A DNA stretch of 64,000 bases from Spirodela intermedia (GCA_902729315.2 LR746271.1:948501-1012500), one strand, 5' to 3'. Shown: positions 11,001 to 30,031, numbered from the stretch's first letter. Numbers and translations: made by a program. The notes: generated from the letters alone by a model not told the origin.

Positions 11001-14000
11001 TGGCAAATATGTTGAAATCAGAAGTATCTGAAAATTGAAAGCAGTTGTGCGAATTGTTTGCCTAGATCTTCCAATTTCTTAGCTTTATGGTTCTGCATAT
11101 AATAAAGCCCAATGACAGGTACTGGCTCCTGTATTGAAGGGCTGTCAGTTTGCTTTATTGAATTCTGGATTAGTAGAGCCGATAGAGACTGATATCAGGC
11201 AATCAAATGTTAAATTGGGAACTTGCTATCGATGTGTTGCGATGATTATCCTGCTAGGGTGTGCAAGTATGCTATGACTTGTCTCTTGTGTTCTGTCCAC
11301 AAAGACAATGTCATATTGACTCAGTTATTCGTTTATTGATTCAGCACGTATAGAACATTGTTATCTCCCCCTGCTTTACTGTTGTTGCGATGTTCTAATG
11401 AATGTGAGATAGAATGATATCTTGTAGTAGTTGATACATTAGTTGGCTGTTCAATATTTCATTCGGTGAACAACTTTAATATGAGTTGCATAAATAGTGC
11501 GCTGCATGTGTTCGCAGTTTTTCTCACAAGGTTCCGCTAAGAAAAAACCACCTTGATTGTGTTCTTCTTTGTGACTGTTAATCCTCTTCTTTCATTTTCT
11601 TTATGTATATATGTTTTAGTTTGTCAAAATATATGAATATACTTCATGTTGTAGGTGCCCAGGAATCGCTATTGGGGATTGCATCCACCTCCAGCACTCC
11701 TTGAAAATGTGGTTGACGAAGGTTTGGCAGCAATTCAACGAGCAGTTTATCTGAGAAAAGCGGGTATAGACACCACTGTAGATGAGGATTTTCTTTTAAA
11801 TCCTCCCAGTAAAGTTGATTTATTGGAATCGGCCATTGAAAATATCATCAGGTTATTATACACATCAGTTTGAGAAATAGTGCAATAGTATTCTGTTTCA
11901 CAATATCTGATCTTTCTTGAAGTTATTTGATTACATTAAATATTTTGCGTTCTTTCAGAAACCGTCATGCAAACTTTCACCTTTGAAATTTAGGTACTTA
12001 CTTGTTTCCCGGGACAAAGATATGAATCCTTCAGTTAAGGAGGGTGTCGATACACTTCTTATATACCTTTATAGAGCTCTTAATCATGTCGATGATATGG
12101 AGCATCTGGCATCTTCCCAAAACAGCTGTGTTGTGGTACGTGTTGCTTAGCAGTTTCTCTTTATATTTTGGATCATCTGGGTTTGTTGAATTATCTTGGT
12201 AATTAAATGCCTCAAGACTTTGGACTGTGTTATGGACAATGACGAACAGACACTATTTTTTCATGTTCTAAAATGAAGCGAATTATTAGAAGCTGCTAGA
12301 ATAATGATGTTGCAATTTTCTTGGCTGCAGGAGGAATTAGAGACTTTGTTAGTGGACTCTGGGCATTCAAGGACACTTGCCTTCTTATATGCAAGCAAAG
12401 GCATGAACTCAAAAGCTCTCACAATCTGGCGCAAATTGGCGAGGACTTACTCAGCTGGCCTGTGGATAGATCCTGCCACAGTGCATCTATTCTCATCTCA
12501 AAGAGCTGCAGCCCTTGAAGCATCAAAGCTGCTAGAGGAGTCATCTGACCAGCACCTTATTCTACAACATCTTGGATGGGTCTGTAAGCCTTTTTGAATA
12601 TGTATGGAGATGCTAATGATCTATTGATTTACCTTGGCTCGGCTGATGGTATAAGCATTGTCAACTTTCCCCCTTGTAGATTGCTGATGAAGACCCAGAA
12701 CTTGCGGTTAGAATTCTAACGTCAGAAAGAAGATCCTGTCAACCTGCACCTGGTTATTCTCCTTCTTAGTGTGTTGTTCATCTTTGAAAATTAACATCAC
12801 ACACCGTACTCGCTTCAATAATTCTAATAAGAGGTTACTCAGGCTACATAAACCTTGGATTTAATTTAATATACGATATTGGAGTGCTTTCTTGAATGTT
12901 TACTAATTTTGAAGATTCTGGATATATAGATATTAGATCTATTTTGATCTGTTCAAGTGTTTTGCAATTAATTTACACGACCTCCTTCTCTGAAAAATAA
13001 ACAGTATTTTTATATTTCATTAAATACTCTGAGTGGTGACTGCTTCTATTTAAACATCTATCCAATATAGATTGCTTATATACTTTAATGAACAGATGTG
13101 GGTGGCAATGTCAAACGGTGTCAGCATGACCACTGATGCACTTCGATTATGGATAGAAAAATCGATTTTAATGTGATTTTCATGTCTGCTGCAGAGGAAG
13201 TGCTTGCTGCGATCGATCCCAAAAAGGATGACATTCGCCAGAGGTATTGACTGCTTATCTGTGAGTCCCTTTTTTTTTCCTTCCTGGCAGGGTGTTCAAG
13301 TTATTATCAATTTTTTGATAATCCTTCTTTAGTAACGTTTTAGGATACAGTGGTTGCCTCTTCCTTCATACAGTTCCACATTTGCTGTTGATTTTTACAT
13401 CAGGAGTTTATGTTTCTGAGCTCAGTTTTATAAAGAAGCGGAAATAAATGTCTAATTATAGGTTGGAAAGTGAAAATGGGGATAAAATTAGGGCTTCACT
13501 ACGGTTTTGGGGGCTCAAAATTAGGAAGTGTTTTTTTTTTGGGAATAACGAAATTGGGTGCAAAATGCTAGTGAGAGACTGAAGATCTGTGATCAATGCA
13601 TTGAAGCTGCTCGCGTCAAAAGTTCAATGCAGAGATCTTCAACGCTCTGACCATGCTTATATCTAGGGATATGGATAGTCTTCGGGGTCACTTTAGGCCC
13701 CTTAGGCCATACCAATATCCATTTTGAGTCGCGGGTTAAAACTTGACGTCAATATCCTTCTGGCAAAAGTTTTACATCCGAAAAAGGAGCCCTATGAAAT
13801 AAGCTAATAATTCGAAATAAGAAATACAGGGTTGTCGGAAGAGAGCTGTATTTGATCTGGCAGTAGACAAGTCACAAGAGCCAGATGGGTTCCCTCTTAT
13901 CTTTGCTAGGATTCATGGGTAGTGATGAAATAAGATCTTAAAATATGAAGTTCTGCAAAGGTTGTGATGCATTCCCTTGCAGGCTCTAAATAAGAACTTC

Positions 14001-17000
14001 TTGGTGTTGATACCAAAGAAGGTAGGAGTAGATTGGCTTCAGACTTCATCCCTGTTTTTGCGTTGGTCAGGGCATATACAATTGTGTAGCAGTGTTTGAG
14101 GTTTTTGTTAATGAGATGATTAGCCACAATCAGAATGCCTGTTTGAAGGGATCACAGATTCAAGAGAATTTTGCAGTTGATATGAATGTATACATGCGCG
14201 GAAGAGCATAACATAAGAGAGGATTGTTTGCCAAGCTTGGGCATTAGGAGGTTGATGATGAGGTGAGATGGGATTGTGTTAATACATAAGCTACGAGGAG
14301 ACAATAACTCCTTAAAAGCATGATTTGAAGGATGTGCCTGTTTCGGTGGTAATTAGTGTGGTACACGATCCCATTTCAAGGGGAAAGTTGACCCGGGCTG
14401 GAAAATTGGAGAGGCCTCCTTGGTCCTTGCAGGAAGAACCAAAGAAGCAAGGAGAGGAGGAAAAAAAGGTTAAGAGATGAGGAAGGTGCACTCTGCGGGG
14501 GGTGGAGAAAGAAGAGACTGTGGGGAGTGTGGGATTATGACAGTTTATGTGTATCTGCATTACTTATTTCAGTAAAAGTATTCATCTCTAGCATGCTCTG
14601 CAGGGTTTGCCCATTTCGATTGGATTTGTTGGTGACCAATCCCTGCTCAGGTGGGGAAAGCCTGATTCTCATGAAAATTAACTGAGAAAAAAAACTGAGC
14701 TCTATTCCTGGATGCATTTTCGATGCATTAGATTCGCTATATGATGGGCACAGAATCTGAATCATCTCACCTCGTCCAAATACGAAAATTTTAGACATGA
14801 ATTACTCGGTTTTATTGCATTATTTTTTATGAAGTTTTCACTGCCAGTATTTATTGTTAATTACATACTTTTCAAACTCATGCAGATATCTGCAATGGTT
14901 GATTGAGGATCAAGACTTTGATGACCCTCAGCTTCACACTCTCTATGCCCTCTCTCTTGCCAAGTCGGTGATAGGAAGCACTGAAAACGATGGCACAATT
15001 GAGACAAGAAGGTTGAGTGAGATGAATGTCATTGATGCCGGAGAGGGGAGCATAAGAGAGAGATTGCAGCTTTTTTTGCACGGGTCAGATTTATATGATG
15101 CAGAAAAGGTTCTCTATGTGATCGAAGAAACAGAATTATGGCTGGAAAAGGTTAGGCATAGTCATATTCAAAAACCTTTCCTTCTATGCATGATTAGTGG
15201 TCATCGTTTGTATGCATGATTTAAACGATGTCTTGAGCACAACATTATAAACTTGAAATGGAACCCTATAACTAAAAGCTTTAGGCTAAGATTAGCTACA
15301 CCTGTTCTTCCTTGCAACTATCATAATATTACTTATTTCATGTTAATTTAGAAGTCCCTGGAAGCACTTAGACTATCAGTATCATTACTTATTTCATGTT
15401 CATACTTGTTCATGTATTCTTACATTGCAATCTTGTAGAAGTACTTAGACTATCAGTATCATATATGAATCATATTCTTTTTTAGGCATGAGGAAATATA
15501 GATTTCTACTATTTCTACTATTTCTTGGTCACTGATCAAGCAATAAATGCCCTGAAATATTATGATGCAATAACTGGTCCACCAGGGGCCTGCTACACAT
15601 CATCTTTCAGGTCCTAGAATTAAGTAAATTAATAGGGTTTTAGTCGATGTTTTCTTACTACTGCATACCCCTCATTAAAAACATCGTCTAAACATAAATC
15701 ATAAGAATGTTTATGATAATGTATGTCTGTTTTTGTCGCATATTACTTCCATATCTGTTTGTGTAACTCTGCTTTCCATGGCAGGCGATCCTCTACCGGA
15801 AGTTGGGGCAAGAAAACTTAGTTCTGCAGATTCTGGCCCTGTAAGCTTCCTCATCCTCAAAGGCCACGCATGCTTGTTCATATGATTAGGGAGATCAGAA
15901 AAGTATATGGAAAACTGATCTGATCAATTAGGCCTAGGCCTAGATTTTTTTTGCTATATAGATCTAAATTTGGGTGTTTCATCTTATTTAGAATAATTGG
16001 TCCTAATCAAGCAGCAATAATGGAATTAAATAGAAAACCCTAGATTTGACCCCTACGGAGGGTCCAAATTTAGGGGCTTCATCTTATTCAGAGTAATAGA
16101 CCCCAATGAATTATAACCCAAACGCTTGATTTGACCCTATAAATGATGATTTATCTTATCCATTGATCTTAGTCAAGCGTCTATAATGCATTTATCGAAA
16201 AATTCCCTCAACTAGCAGATATGATATGCTGCCAATCGTGCCGTTGGTTGACTTCTGTCGTGCCACAAATGGGGATGCTCCTAGTTGACTTTCGTACATG
16301 CCCTTTCAGGAAGCTAGAGGACAGTGAAGCCGCAGAACAGTACTGCGTGGAGATTGGCAGGGCTGATGCCTTTATGCAGTGAGTTGACCTCTGTTGCGCT
16401 CTTTACCATCCATGGACTTGAGATGACAGCTCAGCACGTTCCCCGTCTTCTTCTGTCCACCCCTCAGGCTCCTGAAACTCTACCTGGACCCCGAGAATGG
16501 GAAGCAACCCATGTTCAAGGCCGCGGTGCGCCTCCTCCACAGGCATGGCGAATCTCTGGATCCTCTGCAGGTGCTGGAGGTACACATTCCTGCTGAATTT
16601 AGAAGGGCCCTTGTTTGGGCAGGATCGGTCAATCAGGGCAATCTGATCCCCGATTTGGAAAGGATCAGACGGCCATCGTTGGGTGAAATTATTTTTGAAG
16701 AGTAATAATAATCCCCCAATATTCCACCAAGAATCCGCATCTGGGTTCATCTTCATCGTTGGTTTCCCTGAGATGGGTTGCTTGTTGTGGCAGAGACTTT
16801 CTCCAGACATGCCTCTGCATCTGGCCTCCGAGACCATACTGAGAATGCTGAGGGCTCGAGTCCACCACCATCGCCAGGGGCAGGTAAACCCTCCAGAGCT
16901 CTTTCTATGGGGGGAAACCCGTCTCGGCAGGGCCAGTTGTAGTAATAATAGAAAGGTGGTGCTGCCATGTGGCATGTGGGCCCCACTTGGTATTTTTTGG

Positions 17001-17236
17001 CGTTGACTTTGATGCCCGTTGTATGATTTATTTGATTGAATGGTCTATTTTTGGCCTAGTAGGTAGTTTCCAAGGTCTCCCATGCTCTGAAACTGGAGGC
17101 GGAGCTGGCGAGGCTGGAAGAGAGGTCCAGGCATGTGCAGATCAATGACGAGAGTATCTGTGACTCCTGTCGGACTCGCCTCGGCACAAAACTCTTTGCA
17201 ATATATCCTGATGACTCCATCGTATGCTACAAGGTA

Positions 17237-17281
<45 letters not shown>

Positions 17282-17345
17282 TCTTTACTCTATACATATC
17301 TCTATATAAATCAGTATCCTTCTTTTTTCTCCATACATTTCTCCC

Positions 17346-17381
<36 letters not shown>

Positions 17382-17562
17382 GTATTTCTCTATATGTGCA
17401 TCTGTCTATCCATCTATTATCTCTCTCTGGAACTTTCGGTCATGAGTTAATCTTCTCGTGTAGTGTTATCGGCGTCTAGGGGAGTCGATCTCAGCAAGGG
17501 GCCGGGACTTCACACAGGATATCATATTCAAGCCGGGGTGGCTTGTGAGCAGGAGCCCTTGA
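8087..17562 (+). CDS. VPS3: VPS3-like CORVET subunit (CNH domain, TGF-beta-receptor-associated protein 1 family), 14 exons
   Basis: Model: join(8087..9286, 10669..10944, 11655..11851, 11994..12135, 12331..12579, 12680..12752, 13195..13243, 14886..15150, 15785..15840, 16310..16378, 16468..16579, 16794..16883, 17063..17233, 17464..17562), 1015 aa; every junction keeps phase. The N-terminal half is a CNH beta-propeller (about residues 25-400), with strands such as SQIYVGTLGGSILLL, GRLIVLSEGFLFLLD and KEALLFVDNVGIVV. The rest is the Vps39-type helical region, with EEQIKELLRKKYFKEAI, FPFIMQEPNRWS, VPRNRYWGLHPPP and LTSERR. The C-terminus has paired CxxC motifs (ICDSC and CYKC) and ends FKPGWLVSRSP. 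Family members tether vesicles to endosomes/prevacuoles with RAB5. Intron 7 (13244-14885) carries a LINE remnant; introns 1 (9287-10668) and 2 (10945-11654) hold nothing recognisable. Exon 5 uses a GTCTGT donor. Confidence 0.9.
13830..14230 (+). mobile_element. Degenerate LINE (non-LTR) reverse-transcriptase fragment in VPS3 intron 7
   Basis: In the frame of 13845, the translation contains AVFDLAVDKSQEPDGFP, which matches the LINE RT motif xAVFxLxxDKAPGPDGF. About 70 bases later LVLIPKK is read, then SLF/ALVRA-type and SHNQNACLKGSQIQ-type blocks in shifting frames, matching later LINE RT motifs. Stops and frame shifts interrupt it throughout (first stop at 13920), so it is an old inactive fragment, in the same orientation as the host gene. 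The element ends were not located. Confidence 0.7.
17236..17390. repeat. Compound microsatellites (CT)n(CA)n and (CT)n(TA)n in VPS3 intron 13
   Basis: The tract starts three bases after the exon 13 donor: CT repeats, then CACACA at about 17270-17280, then a second CT run followed by TATATA at about 17347-17382. These sit in the 230-bp intron before the last coding exon. Confidence 0.9.
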
Positions 17563-18025
17563 TGAGAGACTGACTCTTCACCCGAATAACTGAGTACTCC
17601 TCCCTGCGCCATAGCCATCACGAGAGCCTCGCTGGTAGCACGCCTAAAAAAGGGCTTTCCTAGAAGAGGGACGGGCATCCTTCTCCTGTATAGAGTGAAC
17701 GGAACCTCCTCTGATCAGGTTTGCTCCCCCCACCCCACGTTCAACTGTTCTTCTTTCCGATCTAACCTGCTGATTTTTATTTTTATTTATTTTTTTATTA
17801 TGCCTTTGAGCTTTGCAGTAATGAAACCAGTGATGAGATGCATTGTAAATTCTGGTGTTCTGACTTGTCACTCTCTTGCTCTCTCATTCTATCAATGAAG
17901 AAACTTTGGATTTTGAATTTCTCCACCCTCTGTCTGATAACAATCAAAAAATTGCAAGTCAAATCACACCCTTTGAGAGAGAGCGAAACTTAGGGTTTTG
18001 AATTTCTCCACCCTCTGTGGCCTGC

Positions 18026-18083
<58 letters not shown>

Positions 18084-18192
18084 GTAGATGAATAGAAACC
18101 ACTTACTGCTTGGAAGGAACAGTCATTGCCTTTTCTTCAGAGTGCCATGAAACAGAAATTGGGACAAGGAGAGGAGGAAGAAGGGGGGGGGT
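17563..18192. other. Convergent intergenic region, VPS3 / OEP37
   Basis: This contains the 3' flanks of both genes. It has an AT-rich stretch near 17770-17800 and a TG then GA microsatellite at about 18024-18080. No gene is seen. Confidence 0.6.
18024..18080. repeat. (TG)n(GA)n microsatellite
   Basis: TGTGTG is followed by about 20 GA units, downstream of the OEP37 stop codon (18193-18195 on the minus strand). Confidence 0.9.
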
Positions 18193-21100
18193 TCAGAAGT
18201 CCCACCTTTTCTTGACCCGGAACATGAAGAGAGGGTTTAGGAAATCATCTTGGGGAGCTTGGACCATCAACTGGACCTTCATCTTCATTGGCGCCACCTT
18301 CGTCTTCCCGTCCTCATCCCCCACCTGAAACAGCGTTTACTCATCAACACCTACTCCCCAAAGATGAACAAACCTACTGAAATATGAGACAGAAGAGAGA
18401 GGGAGAGAGAGAGAGAGATGCATTAAGAACTGGGTCAGACTAATTTTCATTAATTAAGGGAGAGAGAGAGGGAGATGGATTAATTTTGAGTCCAGAGCCT
18501 GGAAAAAGAAAGAAGAAGAGCAGCCTGACGGGTGTTGAGGCCTTGTTTACTCTTGCATTTGGGGAAGTTATAACGCAGAAATGAACAAAGAACAGAAGGC
18601 AGATAGATAATACTTGCAGTTTATAGAACATTTGGAAGTTTATGACGCCTAGGGGGGCCTACAGTTGTTGATTTTCTCAAGAGTTTGAAACATGGATCCC
18701 ACAAGCATATTAAATTGAGGAAGAAATAAAGTACTCGGCGGAGATAATCAATCTGACGAGAAACTCAAAATCAATTTTTTTATATATTTTATCCACAGTT
18801 AATGATTTTCTCGAGAATCCGGAGAATGGATGCCATATAAGCATAAAAAATTCAGGAAGAAATCAAGAACAATATCATGACATATCTAGGAAATGGAGGG
18901 TCGATCTGACAGGAAAGTCAAAATCATATTTTTTTTTTTTTCAAGAACAATTCTAGATCTGACATATCTAGAATGGATGCCATATAAGCGTAACAAATTC
19001 AGGAAGAAATCAAGAACAATATCATGAAGTATCTAGGAAATGGAATGTCGATCTGACAGGAAGCTCAAAAACATGTTTTTCATTTGCGTTGACAAAAATT
19101 ATTAGAGTTTGGGAATCTTCATAGCTCGGTTTGAGGTTCCTCACCCAAAGAGACGCCCACCCAAGTCGCACCTCTGAGTCATAACCAACCTTGAGCTTCA
19201 CATTCTCGCCAATAGTCCGCTTGTACACGGCATTGAAGTCATTGGAGTGAAAATGATAACAATAGCTGAGAACGCAATGGCCATGTTAGAGAGAGAGAGA
19301 GAGAGAGAGAGAGAATTGGAGTGAACCAAAGATTTTATGATCTCCATATCCTTGGGCTCACTCCAACCAGATCAATTTCACAGTGCTCATCAAAGATTTT
19401 CTCTGCCATTTTAGTGATTTCTGAGAGCGATACATCTAGATATATCTTTACACTCAAATCAGTCAACTCTAGACGGGCTCTCTGGAAATTTGGGAAGGCC
19501 ATCAGGTATGCACTCATAGTAGAACAAAAGGGGGTAGCAATCTCAATCTGTTGACTATAAATGTAATTAAACCGTTGAACCCGGAATAGGAAAGCAGGAG
19601 CTTCAACCCATCTCCTGGAACAGGGAAGCACAAAGATAGGAATAATGGCTTCCTCTGCAAGATAAAGACTTTTCTGCTATTGTGGACGTGGTCGCTGGGT
19701 GATGATGGATCGAGTAATTGATTACTATGAACGTTACAGGAGGAATTCTTGGCGCACCTTAATTTGTCTGAAGGGCTGAACTGTCGTTTGAATGTCATAG
19801 AGACCGCATTGTAAGGCAGAGAGATCTCCGGGATGAAAGTCATTTGCTCATCCTGCAAGTGGAGATGTCATTTTTTTTTCTCAAAATATTATATATATAT
19901 ATATCTAGTAAGGTTTTTTGGAGGCCAGAAAATAAAAAATAAAAATAAAAATGAAAAGCTTCAGATCTAACCTTGAAGCAATATCTCAGTTTCAAGTTTT
20001 TATCAGAATATCTTTCCTTCAAATTTGTATCCTCATACTGTGCAGTGCACACACCGCTGAGAATTTCACCTTTCAAAATGCCATTCATTGATAAAGCAGT
20101 TCTTGCTTGGTCATCCTCTCTTTCTTCTACTGAAACTTCACCAAGTGGGAACTCGAATCTTGCTCTGGGCTGAACAAGAAATTGATCATCCAATTAAAAG
20201 CAGAATCATTTCCCCTCTGATCATACTGAAAGATAAAATAGAGGTAAAACATTCTAACCCATGGGCTCAGCAAAAAATAACAGATATATTTGCTCGCAGT
20301 GGGTCTGAAATACCTAGTCTTCTCAACCCAACCCATAATTCCAATAAATAAATACATAAATAAAAATATAGTATGTTTAAATAAACACGTTGTTGTCCTT
20401 CTCTGCAGTGTTGGCTGTGCTAAGACAATGTAACTGCATATATTTAAACATTTCAGCATCCTTCAATATTTCACTTTACCAGTCCAACGAAGGGGGCTGC
20501 AGATGCCAAAGCAAGTTTGTAGGAAGGCTGGACAAGAGTCGTCGTCATCGTCACCTCTCCTCGTTTTTCCTGAAATTAAACAAAAATAATCCATGTCCAA
20601 GGAAGCTAAGAATCCCAAGAACTTCGCAATACCCATGTAACACAAGAAAGATTCAATAAGACAACAATAACGAGAGTCGAAGCAAGTAAAAAGATCCAAA
20701 GAACTTTGCAATATCAGTGTTAGAGAAGAAAAATTTGACAACCAAAGCGGGCAATGACATTGTATCAAGATCAGCAGAGAAAAATCCAATAATGACACAA
20801 AATTATTGTAGGGAGAATCATATATTGCGAGAAAACAAAAAATGAATCAGGCTCCATTATCGGCACTAGGAGAAGGGAAAGGATGGTCAAGGGATGAGAG
20901 ATTGGGAGGTAATTTAAAAACAAAACTCTTCAAAATATCCACAGCTTAGAAGCCAGCAACCATTTTATTTTTTAAAGAAATATGGCATAGAATTGCATTA
21001 AAGAAAGGCTGAAAACAAGCCATAGTGTAAGGCTACTTATCTATTGGCAGATTAATGCGAGATGACTACAGCCTGACAAATTATATCGAGCTTGTCCCTC

Positions 21101-22962
21101 TCCATAATAGATAAAGTAGTCATTCAACCCATGTCCAAGAACAGAGGTGGAAGAATGTGGGATAGAATCAAACGAAAATGTTTAAACTGTTGAAGAATGC
21201 ATCAAAGAAAGGCTGAAAACAAGCCATAGTGTAAGGCTACTTATCTATGGGCACATTAATGCGAGATGACTACAGCCTGACAAATTCTATTGAGCTTGTC
21301 CATCACTACACTAGATAAAGTAGTCACTTCCAGATGATTATTTGTCAAAAGATTATCACGTGATTCAACTGCCTGTCTCAGCTAAGTGCACATATGTGGT
21401 AACCGACTTCTTCATCTTGCAATATCTCATGTGATTTAAGAATTATTATGTGTGAATTTATGTTGAAATTCTAATTCTTTTGCCAAATGGATGGCTATAA
21501 AATGTGTATTTTGTTTCTGGCTTTCCAAAAGTGTTGACTCAAGATTATCGGTTCCTCAGCTTCTCTAGGATTACTGGATTTTCTGATAATATGGGGATGT
21601 TGTTCCTTGAAACTGCGAGTTCCTGTATAATTCTGGGCATCCATAGTTTCTTCGTCATGTCAAATCTACTTATCTTGAGTTTAGCCAAGAACGGGCCTAT
21701 GATGCTTAATTAAGAGATGCAACGACCGATCTTGATTCAGTTTTACAGCAGGAAAGCGCAGGCAACTCTAAGCTATTGACGACGGTTTCAACCAGGGAAT
21801 AGAAAAGATAAAACTAAAGCTAAACTAATAAAATTGTAAGGAGACTTGTCCCATCGATGCAGACTAATTGAAATATGGCAACATACTCCTAAGCTTTTTT
21901 TATATGTAACGGTAAATCATGATCGCTTAATGCAAATGCCTTCGAGTTATATCAACAGAGATACAAGAAACTAACATTGGGCTTGTTTCAAACTTTTATC
22001 AGAAAATTACAGCTTTGTCAAATCCTTACCACCAAAGAAGGCTCGGTAAAAGGGATTTCTATCAGGCAATTATCATAGGAAAGCAACTCATATATAATAC
22101 TGATATGTAATATCTTACTAATTATTAGATAATTGACTCGGGGATATCAAGAGGATGTGGTTGGTAGGATCTAGAAGCGTGGATCAACCTAGCAGCATTC
22201 TATGTAATTGGGTTGCCGATTGCACTTCTTCTAGGGTAAACCCTAAAGTTCTATGTTAAGATTGTATTCTTAGGCATATCTTGCCAACACAAAACTATTG
22301 TTATCAAGATATGGTCTATAGCTCTTTTTGTTTGAAACTGTCGAAGATCTGAAATGACAGAAAAAGGCAGCTTTGAACCAATTCAACAACGTTCTAGGCA
22401 AGCCTATTGGAGAAATAGCACTATACCTCTGTCGGAGTACGAGAATTGTCAAAGGCTCGATAATTACTAGATGCTCAAGCTGAAATATAATGGGAGATAA
22501 GCTCCTTACCTTCAGATCACGATAAGCCTGAAGTTGCAAGTTCTTGCCAACATCGAAAGATCCCCTGAGAAGCGCATTCTTAGCCTCGACATCATAATCG
22601 AGGGAAAGGCGCTTCCCGAGGTCGAGACGCAGCATGGGGCATGAAATCTCGCCATCGCGGTTGTTCATAAACGAAATCCTGAGCTTCGCGAGGCTGTCGA
22701 CGAGCCTGCACGAGACTCTGTGGAAGAACACCTGGCTGTCGCTGTCGTACTCCGAGGTCACCCGCACGGTGGGCCGGGGGAACGAGAAACCTCCATCGCC
22801 AGGGCTTTGCTGCGGAAGCGCCGCCTCTGGCGTCTCCGGAGGCGACGGGAGAGCCGTCAGCGGCGGCGGCGGCGGCGGCGGCGGCGGGCCCATCACAACC
22901 TCACCCCGGCGACCGATCTCGTCTGAAGCTGAGAAGAGAGCAGCGATATTCTGGTTTTCCAA
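18193..22962 (-). CDS. OEP37: Chloroplast outer-envelope pore protein 37 (OEP37), six exons
   Basis: Model: complement(join(18193..18324, 19145..19265, 19758..19852, 19972..20169, 20480..20569, 22510..22962)), 362 aa, phases consistent. OEP37 is a beta-barrel, rectifying peptide-sensitive cation channel of the plastid outer envelope. Recognisable family blocks, in order: a Pro-rich N-terminus with a run of nine prolines (25-33), RVTSEYDSDSQVFFHRVSC, LRLDLGKRLSLDYDVEAKNA, FDVGKNLQL, GEVTMTTTLV, PFVGL+PRARFEFPLGEVS, SMNGILKGEILSGVCTAQY, FIPEISLPYNA, FKRQFSPSDKLS, SNDFNAVYKRTIGENVKLK, YDSEVRLGWASLW, and the end VKKRWDF. Arabidopsis OEP37 is close to this length. The long introns 1 (20570-22509) and 5 (18325-19144) both contain local tandem repeats. 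The gene shares a short divergent promoter with DEGP10. Confidence 0.92.
18662..19075. repeat. Three imperfect tandem copies (about 135-145 bp) in OEP37 intron 5
   Basis: Copies begin near 18662, 18797 and 18957. Shared blocks are GATTTTCTC(A/G)AGA, ATGGAT(G/C)CCA(T/C)A, AAGCATA/AAGCGTA, TTCAGGAAGAAATCAAGAAC (last two copies), TATCTAGGAAATGGA and GATCTGACAGGAA. The second and third copies are the most alike. Confidence 0.8.
19289..19314. repeat. (GA)n microsatellite in OEP37 intron 4
   Basis: About 13 GA units lie in the 492-bp intron between the exons at 19145-19265 and 19758-19852, just upstream (in gene sense) of the acceptor. Confidence 0.85.
20993..21328. repeat. Direct repeat, two copies about 202 bp apart, in OEP37 intron 1
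   Basis: Copies at about 20993-21122 and 21195-21327 share long near-identical blocks: AAAGAAAGGCTGAAAACAAG, CCATAGTGTAAGGCTACTTA, TTAATGCGAGATGACTACAG, CCTGACAAATT and GATAAAGTAGTCA. Identity looks high by eye (a few substitutions in the first 100 bases), so this duplication is more recent than the others in the window. Confidence 0.88.
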
Positions 22963-23332
22963 ATTCCTAATTTCTGCAAAGCAAACGGGACAAAAGGAGG
23001 CAAAATCCAGCAGAATTTTCTACAACCACAAGAAATGGCGGGGAATTCTGGATTTTCGACCACTTCTGTCGCGGCTGCGCGTCGTCGTTATTGGAAATAT
23101 CTTATTGGGCCCACCGGGCCCCTCTTAGTGGATTGTCCATATGAAATGTAGCCCAGTTTTAAGGCCCAGCCCGTTGGGCCTCCACGCTGGCTGCATATAT
23201 CACCACGTCGGCGCCTCCATGCCACGTCATATACAAAGCCTTCAAAACCTCTTCCCCTCTCAATTTCTCTCTCCCCGCCGTGGCCCTAAACCATTCACGT
23301 CCTCCTCTGCTCTTCAGCTAGCTCCCTCGACC
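22963..23332. promoter_or_regulatory. Bidirectional promoter OEP37 / DEGP10 with clustered site-II elements
   Basis: Only 370 bp separate the two start codons, which point away from each other. Site-II motifs cluster at 23105-23182: TGGGCCC (from 23106), GGGCCCC, AAGGCCCAG (23161-23169) and TTGGGCCT (23174-23181). No clear TATA box is seen on either side. Such TCP-type motif clusters are known in promoters of nuclear genes for organelle proteins, and both flanking genes encode organelle proteins. Confidence 0.6.
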
Positions 23333-28876
<5,544 letters not shown>

Positions 28877-29340
28877 GGTGGGCCCTCCCCCCCCCCCAAG
28901 AAATACCCATTAATTATTTTTTTAAAATATTATGACCATTTTATTTTTCCACATTTTGATCAGGAAGCCAGATTCACGGACGGCTAAGGACCACCAGATC
29001 GGTGTACCTGCAGTCGGTTCTAGGTGGGCCCCGCTCAATCCTGGTTCTCCTGGGCTGCCATGATCATTCATCACTGATGCCACCACCTATCCGGTGTGAC
29101 TCCTACAGGTTGCAGGCAATATTTATAATTTTTTTTCAATTTTTCATTTAAAATTTTGTTCTCCTGTCCTCATTAAAATACATTTTATTATATATGGGTT
29201 TTATAAAATTCGATTTATGCATCTTATGAACTGGTTGACCTGATCCTGATCAAAATTGGATTAGTCATGGCTGACCTGAACGTCCTTTTCGGCCCTCTGT
29301 ACTCTAATTTAGGTTAAATAGTGTGGTTGTTGTTGTGTGT
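28877..29340. other. 3' flank of DEGP10, no gene seen
   Basis: This starts with a C-run just after the stop codon, followed by AT-rich sequence. No coding or RNA gene is recognised. Confidence 0.5.

Positions 29341-30031
<691 letters not shown>

Noticed and set aside
22634-23128. 164-aa plus-strand ORF opposite OEP37 exon 1
   Set aside because: Antisense shadow of OEP37; its Gly run is the reverse of the OEP37 Pro run.
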